Shown in pieces: positions 59,199 through 64,000 of a stretch of DNA of 64,000 nucleotides (positions within the stretch are counted from its first letter, which is position 1; each line of letters begins with the position of its first letter). This DNA is from Flavobacterium cauense R2A-7 (lineage in GTDB: Bacteria > Bacteroidota > Bacteroidia > Flavobacteriales > Flavobacteriaceae): positions 496,001-560,000 of the forward strand of contig NZ_AVBI01000001.1 of NCBI RefSeq assembly GCF_000498475.1, in the 5' to 3' direction. Below the pieces are notes generated by a model. It was given only the letters and a program-made list of their open reading frames with translations, had not been told where the DNA came from and searched no databases. A program made the position numbers and the translations under genes.

Positions 59199-60011
59199 TT
59201 ATATTTTTGTAATAACCAATTCCACGCGTCGGTCTTGATCGGGACCATTTCCTAAAGGACGGGTATTGCCGTAGCCTTTATACGTCATTCTTTTTTTATC
59301 GATTCTTTTAAAAATCAGGTATTTGTATACTGCTTCTGCGCGATTGATCGACAACATTCGTTTTCGGGTGTCTTTGTCGATGGCTTCGCGTTGAAAAGTG
59401 GGTGTACAGCAAATGTGTCCTTGAATTTCGAATTCGATGTTTTTGTATTTGTGAAGAATGCGCGCTACGCGTTCCAATTCCAATTTGGATTTTGACGTCA
59501 GTTTACTGCTTCCGTTGTCAAACAAAATCTTTTCCAGGTAAATACGGTCGCCTACAACCAAATCTTTTTTCAGGTCTTTGTAAACGCCCGGAATCGGTTT
59601 TGGCGGTACCCGTTTAAAATTCATCACTACATCGACACGACGGTTTTTCTGGCGCACTTCCGGAAGATTGTCCACGATATCGTCGTCAATCAAGATACGG
59701 CCTTTGCCTTCAATAGTTACGATAATGATATTCCTGATGCCTTTTTCAATCAACTTTGCCTTGATGGTATTGGCGCGTTTCATGGAAAGTTTGTAATTGT
59801 AGGCGTCTTTTCCTCTGTCGTCACAATACCCGTAAATCTGTACACTTTCGATTCTGGAGGTGTCAATTGCTTTTACGAAAGCCACCACATCAGTAGCTTG
59901 TTTTTCATCGAGATTGAATTTATCAAACTCAAAATAAACGGAATGTACCACCTCTTCCTGAGCAGAAACAAGATTGGTAATAAACAGCAATAGGAAAAGG
60001 ATTTTCTTCAT
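59199..60011 (-). CDS. Double OmpA-domain exported protein (copy A)
   Basis: 270 residues: signal peptide MKKILFLLLFITNLVSAQ and two OmpA-type domains in the same order as its neighbour, with YGYCDDRGKDAYNYKLSMKRANTI, then a second domain (ILFDNGSSKLTSKSKLELERV, FEIQGHICCTPTFQREAID, MLSINRAEAVYKYLIFKRIDKKRMTYKGYGNTRPLG). The conserved Cys pair in the HICC/HVCC motif recurs in both paralogues. It starts 1 bp after the kup stop, an operon arrangement. Confidence 0.88.
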   Translation of the reverse strand: MKKILFLLLFITNLVSAQEEVVHSVYFEFDKFNLDEKQATDVVAFVKAIDTSRIESVQIYGYCDDRGKDAYNYKLSMKRANTIKAKLIEKGIRNIIIVTIEGKGRILIDDDIVDNLPEVRQKNRRVDVVMNFKRVPPKPIPGVYKDLKKDLVVGDRIYLEKILFDNGSSKLTSKSKLELERVARILHKYKNIEFEIQGHICCTPTFQREAIDKDTRKRMLSINRAEAVYKYLIFKRIDKKRMTYKGYGNTRPLGNGPDQDRRVELVITKI

Positions 60012-60012
60012 T

Positions 60013-62001
60013 TTAATGATGATGACTACGGTCTTTTATACGATGTAAATTAATTTCTGCCGGCGGATGAATCAAAATCGGGTACTGTTCCACCTTTACG
60101 GAACTACTGTCCAATCCAAATGCCTGTTCTTCTGATAAACTAATTTTTTTCAGAAGGAAGTAAATATCTAAAATAATTCGTTCATACCAAGGAAAATCGT
60201 TGTCGTATGAAATAAATTTTTCTATCAGTACAAATTTAAAATCGCCAATTACGTTATTGCGCTGTAACGATTCGTAACGGCTGGTGATGTCCACTTCGCC
60301 GTTTTTCACCAAATCCTGCACTACTTTTTTGAACAGCAGGTTGATGCGTGGCGCTACCCTGAAACCAAGGTAAAAATCCACACGGATGATGTCGTCTTTT
60401 TCGATTTCGCGCACACGGTATTCCATTTCATACGGTTCATCGGTTACATTTACGTGAACAAACCAATAAATATCAGCGCGTTTCGGGCGTTTTTGTATAA
60501 TCGAATATACAATTTTTGATTCAATTTCATCACTCATCCCTGCATTGGTTAAATACACCAGATGCGTAGCATATTTTGGGATCGAAAGATCGTTGCTCAA
60601 ATCGGAAATCACTTTTTTGAAGTTATCAATTTTAACAAATTCGGTATACTCTTTTCGGATCTTTTTCGCCGTAAACCAAACCACCATTACAAAGGCCAGC
60701 AATCCGGCGATGAACACCGAAACATAACCGCCGTGAGGGAATTTGTCGATATTGGCAATGAAGAACGAAATTTCAATGGAAAGGTATGTGGCCAAAACTA
60801 AAACGATGAAAAACGGATTGTAACGTTTTAGGACCATGAAGAACCCTAACAAAATAGTGGTCATGATCATACACAAAACAATGGCCAAACCATAAGCAGC
60901 TTCCATGTTTCCGGATTCTTCGAAATGCACTACGATGAAGACACAGCCGATGAACAACAACCAGTTGATGGACGGAATGTACAATTGTCCTTTCAGTTCG
61001 GTTGGGTATTTCACTTTTACTTTTGGCCATAAATTCAAGCGCATCGCTTCGGAAATCAGGGTGAATGAACCGCTGATTAAGGCTTGAGACGCAATAACCG
61101 CAGCCGAAGTCGCAATGGCGATTCCGAACGGTAAGAACCAATCCGGCATTACCAGATAAAACGGGTTCCCGGGATTGCTTGCGTTTCCGCTTAATTCGGT
61201 AAGTGTTTTTCCGCTGTTGGCAATCAGATAAGCACCTTGTCCGAAATAGTTGATGACCAACATGGTTTTTACGAAAATCCAGCTGATGCGGATGTTTTTA
61301 ATCCCGCAATGTCCCAAGTCACTGTACAATGCTTCGGCACCGGTGGTACAAAGGAACACATACCCCAACACATAAAAACCTTCGTGGTGTACTTTGAGTA
61401 AATGAATGGCATAGTAAGGATTCAGCGCTTTTAGAACGGAAATGTTTCCGAAAAGATGAATTGCGCCCAAAACGCCCAACATTCCAAACCAAAGCAGCAT
61501 CATCGGACCGAAAAACTTCCCGACAAATTTGGTTCCGAAACGCTGTATGAAAAAGAGAATGAACAGGATAGCGATAACAATCGGAATCGTGTTTAAATCG
61601 TGGTTATAGGTTTTCAGTCCTTCAATAGCCGAAGAAACCGAGATAGGCGGTGTGATGATTCCATCCGCCAAAAGCGCACTTCCTCCGATAATGGCAGGAA
61701 CAATAAGCCATTTTTTCTTGAGTTTTTTGACTAAAGTATACAGTGAAAAAATCCCACCTTCCCCTTTGTTGTCAGCTCTAAGGGTTAGGATAACATATTT
61801 GAAAGTAGTTTGTAGGGTTAAAGTCCAGAAAATACAGGAAATAGCACCCAAAACAACATCGGGATTAATCGCCTGTTTGCCAACAATGGCTTTCATTACG
61901 TAAAGCGGCGACGTACCGATGTCGCCGTAAATAATCCCTAAGGTTACAATTAAACCGCCTAAAGTTAATTTGTTCAGATGGTTACTGCTGTGTGAACTCA
62001 C
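60013..62001 (-). CDS. kup: KUP/HAK/KT-family potassium transporter
   Basis: 662 residues, GTG start (MSSHSSNHLNKLTLGG). Twelve membrane helices; the first region LGGLIVTLGIIYGDIGTSPLYVMKAIVG is the Kup signature (GDIGTSPLY), with ALLADGIITPPISVSSAIEGL and GAEALYSDLGHCGIKNIRISW. The C-terminal cytoplasmic part (about 455-662) is present. It imports K+ with protons. It leads a probable operon with the two OmpA-domain genes. A -7 element lies at 62024-62031. Confidence 0.95.
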   Translation of the reverse strand: MSSHSSNHLNKLTLGGLIVTLGIIYGDIGTSPLYVMKAIVGKQAINPDVVLGAISCIFWTLTLQTTFKYVILTLRADNKGEGGIFSLYTLVKKLKKKWLIVPAIIGGSALLADGIITPPISVSSAIEGLKTYNHDLNTIPIVIAILFILFFIQRFGTKFVGKFFGPMMLLWFGMLGVLGAIHLFGNISVLKALNPYYAIHLLKVHHEGFYVLGYVFLCTTGAEALYSDLGHCGIKNIRISWIFVKTMLVINYFGQGAYLIANSGKTLTELSGNASNPGNPFYLVMPDWFLPFGIAIATSAAVIASQALISGSFTLISEAMRLNLWPKVKVKYPTELKGQLYIPSINWLLFIGCVFIVVHFEESGNMEAAYGLAIVLCMIMTTILLGFFMVLKRYNPFFIVLVLATYLSIEISFFIANIDKFPHGGYVSVFIAGLLAFVMVVWFTAKKIRKEYTEFVKIDNFKKVISDLSNDLSIPKYATHLVYLTNAGMSDEIESKIVYSIIQKRPKRADIYWFVHVNVTDEPYEMEYRVREIEKDDIIRVDFYLGFRVAPRINLLFKKVVQDLVKNGEVDITSRYESLQRNNVIGDFKFVLIEKFISYDNDFPWYERIILDIYFLLKKISLSEEQAFGLDSSSVKVEQYPILIHPPAEINLHRIKDRSHHH

Positions 62002-62023
62002 TTTTTGAAAATTTAAATATGCA

Positions 62024-62031
62024 CAAAATTA
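62024..62031 (-). promoter_or_regulatory. -7 element of the kup operon
   Basis: Minus-strand TAATTTTG matches TAnnTTTG, 22 bp before the GTG start of kup. Confidence 0.45.
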
Positions 62032-62070
62032 TCATAAAAAAGATAGCGGAAACGAAAAACCGCATTAAAT

Positions 62071-63711
62071 TTAATTTTTCAGAATTTTATTATATTCTGC
62101 CGTATTGTTTAATACGGTTACCGCTTTGCTGATTTCAGGATTGCTTTTGGTGTAATACTGGTACAATCCTTCACGGTATTGGTATCTTTTTATGATTTCG
62201 TCCAACAGTAAATCTTTAATTTCCGCTTTGTTTTTCTCCAGTTCTTTTTCTTCACTGCGTTGGAGCGCAGTAAGCAATTGTTGGTATTCCGCTTTAATCG
62301 ATTCGTCGATTTTTTCTTTTTTGGCAATTTCCAATGTGTTTTTCAGTGCGATTTCGGTTTCGGTATCCAATTGGAAGTTGTCCTTTTTCAGGAAGGCTTT
62401 AAAGGCTTCGAAATCAGCATCGGTTAACGTCGGGATTGTGGTTCCCAGATTTGGATGTTTGTAGAAATAATCGGTGGCGAAATTGAAAATCCCGTCGCTT
62501 TTTAATAAGGCAGCAGCAATGGTACTTTGTTTGGCTTCGGCCAGTTCCACATCGGGTTGGATGCCACCGCCGTCGTAAACGGTTCTTCCTTTTCGGGTTT
62601 TAAAAGCGTTGTAATTTTTAGATTCGGTACGAATGGCTTTTCCGTCCTTGTCTTTGTGTGCATAATCCAAAGCCTGTATGCAACGTCCGGAAGGCGTATA
62701 ATATCTTGAAATGGTTACTTTTACCTGCGTGCCGTAGGTTAGATCCAGTGGGCGTTGCACCAACCCTTTTCCGAAACTTCTCGTTCCTACAATCACCGCT
62801 CTGTCCAAATCCTGTAATGCACCGGCTACAATTTCGGAAGCCGAAGCACTTTTACCATCCACTAAAACGACCAACGGAATTTCCAGATCGATTGGGTTTT
62901 TCTGCGTTTTGTAGGTATTGTTGTGTTTGTCGGTTTTGGATTTTGTAGTTACAATTACCTCATTTTGCGGTACGAAAAGATTGCAGATGTTCACCGCTTC
63001 GTGCAACAAACCACCTGGATTTCCGCGTAAATCAAGGATAATTTTGGTAGCGCCTTCCCCTTTTAACTTGGTTAATGCGTCTTTCACTTCGGTTGAAGCT
63101 TTGGCATTGAATTGCGACAATACGATGTACCCCGTAGTTTTATCCGAAAGCAAGGAATAAAAAGGAACCGCTTTTACATCCACTTCATCCAGAATGATTT
63201 GAGTGGTAAGGAGTTTTCCCTGACGTTTGTATTTGATGTCGACTTTGGTATTTTTTGCCCCGCGTAAAAGCGTTCCGGCATCTTCTTTGAAATCCACCAG
63301 GTTCACATCGCCAATCTGAATGATTTCATCTCCGGCTTTCAATCCGGCTTTGTCGGCCGGGAAATTTTTATAGGGCTCCACTACAATCAAACGACCATCT
63401 TTGCGGTTAATCATGGCGCCAATTCCTGTGTATTCTCCGGTGGAATTGATTTTAAAACGCGCCACATCCTGCTCGTTGAAGTAGTTCGTGTACGGATCCA
63501 AATCGGCCAACATGCTTTTGATGGCTTTGTCCATCAGTTCGCCCGGATTCACTTCGTCTACGTAATTCTGATTCACGGTTTTAAAAAGCGTGGTGAAGAT
63601 TTCAATTTGTTTGGCGATTTCAAAAAAGTCCTGTTTGAAACTTACGCCCACAAACAAAAATCCGCTGGCCAATACCGGGATAACGTATCTTTTTTTCAGT
63701 AATGATGTCAT
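62071..63711 (-). CDS. ctpA: S41-family C-terminal processing protease
   Basis: 546 residues; start at 63711 (MTSLLKKRYVIPVLASGFLFVGVSF, signal anchor). An earlier ATG at 63786 would overlap the upstream gene. A PDZ domain (about 95-175, YTGIGAMINRKDGRLIVVEPYKNFPADKAGLKAGDEI) is followed by the S41 domain with GKSASASEIVAGALQDL (catalytic Ser) and GTRSFGKGLVQ (catalytic Lys). It processes periplasmic substrates. The C-terminal 100 residues are helical. Confidence 0.93.
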   Translation of the reverse strand: MTSLLKKRYVIPVLASGFLFVGVSFKQDFFEIAKQIEIFTTLFKTVNQNYVDEVNPGELMDKAIKSMLADLDPYTNYFNEQDVARFKINSTGEYTGIGAMINRKDGRLIVVEPYKNFPADKAGLKAGDEIIQIGDVNLVDFKEDAGTLLRGAKNTKVDIKYKRQGKLLTTQIILDEVDVKAVPFYSLLSDKTTGYIVLSQFNAKASTEVKDALTKLKGEGATKIILDLRGNPGGLLHEAVNICNLFVPQNEVIVTTKSKTDKHNNTYKTQKNPIDLEIPLVVLVDGKSASASEIVAGALQDLDRAVIVGTRSFGKGLVQRPLDLTYGTQVKVTISRYYTPSGRCIQALDYAHKDKDGKAIRTESKNYNAFKTRKGRTVYDGGGIQPDVELAEAKQSTIAAALLKSDGIFNFATDYFYKHPNLGTTIPTLTDADFEAFKAFLKKDNFQLDTETEIALKNTLEIAKKEKIDESIKAEYQQLLTALQRSEEKELEKNKAEIKDLLLDEIIKRYQYREGLYQYYTKSNPEISKAVTVLNNTAEYNKILKN

Positions 63712-63713
63712 TT

Positions 63714-64000
63714 TCAAGTTGTTTTTCGTCGGAAGCGTCTTCGAAGGAAGAGGAACCCTGCTACGAAAATAAGTATAAAAGGCCAAACGTGTAACATTCC
63801 GAGAAAGAAAGTTGCGATGTTGTTGAAACCGCCTTTTACCGCATTGCCCATTTTTCCGAAATAGGAAACTGTGGCACCGCTTTGAAAAGGGTTAGAAGTG
63901 TACATTTCCAAATTGACCGTGCTCATCGAAACCTGATTTTTCAGGTATTTTAAGCGACCTTCTTTGGCTTCGATTTCTTCGCGGATCGCAGAAAGTTCTT
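63714..64000 (-). CDS. DUF4349-like membrane protein, C-terminal part (cut by window edge)
   Basis: The frame is open to the right edge; about 95 residues are visible. A coiled-coil segment (ELSAIREEIEAKEGRLKYLKNQVSMSTVNLEMY), typical of the DUF4349 C-terminus, is followed by one membrane helix (LHVWPFILIFVAGFLFL) and a basic tail (RRRFRRKTT). DUF4349 proteins are often lipoprotein-like; function unknown. It ends 2 bp before the S41 protease start, so they are likely co-transcribed. Confidence 0.7.
   Translation of the reverse strand, partial: ELSAIREEIEAKEGRLKYLKNQVSMSTVNLEMYTSNPFQSGATVSYFGKMGNAVKGGFNNIATFFLGMLHVWPFILIFVAGFLFLRRRFRRKTT

Noticed and set aside
1..64000. CRISPR arrays, insertion sequences, integrases, rRNA genes
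   Set aside because: None seen: no regular spacer repeats, no transposase or integrase motifs and no rRNA-like segments.

Overview
The window is low-GC DNA from a member of the Bacteroidota, most likely a Flavobacterium-like member of the Flavobacteriaceae. The signs are flavobacterial -7 elements (TAnnTTTG) ahead of many genes, two secreted proteins with type IX secretion (T9SS) C-terminal tails, lipoproteins and OmpA-type envelope proteins, a head-GIN protein, a DUF4175 membrane protein and a tRNA-Cys with a U discriminator. I see no prophage, transposase, CRISPR array or plasmid gene. Most genes are housekeeping or envelope genes.

Region 1 (1-19.7 kb) concerns surface polysaccharide and the envelope. 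It holds a lipoprotein whose 3' end looks frameshifted, a glycosyltransferase overlapping an O-antigen ligase, and two tandem paralogues of about 1,110 residues carrying lamin-tail, chitobiase-like, CotH-kinase and T9SS-tail modules. A leftward operon follows: a nucleoside-phosphorylase-like DUF6909-type protein, a Wzz-like protein, then rfbB-rfbA-rfbC-rfbD for dTDP-L-rhamnose. rfbD carries an in-frame interspersed repeat. A second leftward group encodes a TM/coiled-coil stub, an SdpI-like protein, a GH3-type enzyme and a CarboxypepD_reg-like protein.

Region 2 (19.7-41.2 kb) is mixed core genome: tatA, tex, DUF1294, a possible kinase-fold protein, pyruvate carboxylase with a 28-bp perfect palindrome upstream, a CDF metal exporter, rpiB, DUF2007, rnr, a head-GIN protein, a LysE exporter, tRNA-Cys, folB, glnS with an extra C-terminal domain, a YtxH/holin-like/small-protein trio, an SPFH protein, an outer-membrane barrel and gltX.

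Region 3 (41.2-53.5 kb) is the most interesting. About 790 bp between the divergent gltX and DUF4175 genes contain no gene but carry five copies of TGTTRATAAC plus a near-DnaA-box. A few kb to the right, around ybeY and mnmG, lie three near-perfect parS-like ParB sites, with a weaker fourth inside holB. Hand base counts of + strand genes change from C-rich or neutral to G-rich across this gap. Together these suggest the chromosomal replication origin with its partition centromere. dnaA and parAB are not in the window.

Region 4 (47.9-64 kb) holds a methyltransferase, an OmpH-like lipoprotein, a Pif1-like helicase with a C-terminal HTH, DoxX, holB, pgk, an MltD-type transglycosylase with three LysM repeats, a DUF4837 lipoprotein, an ElaA-type acetyltransferase, a kup plus two double-OmpA operon, an S41 protease and the C-terminal part of a DUF4349 protein cut by the window edge.
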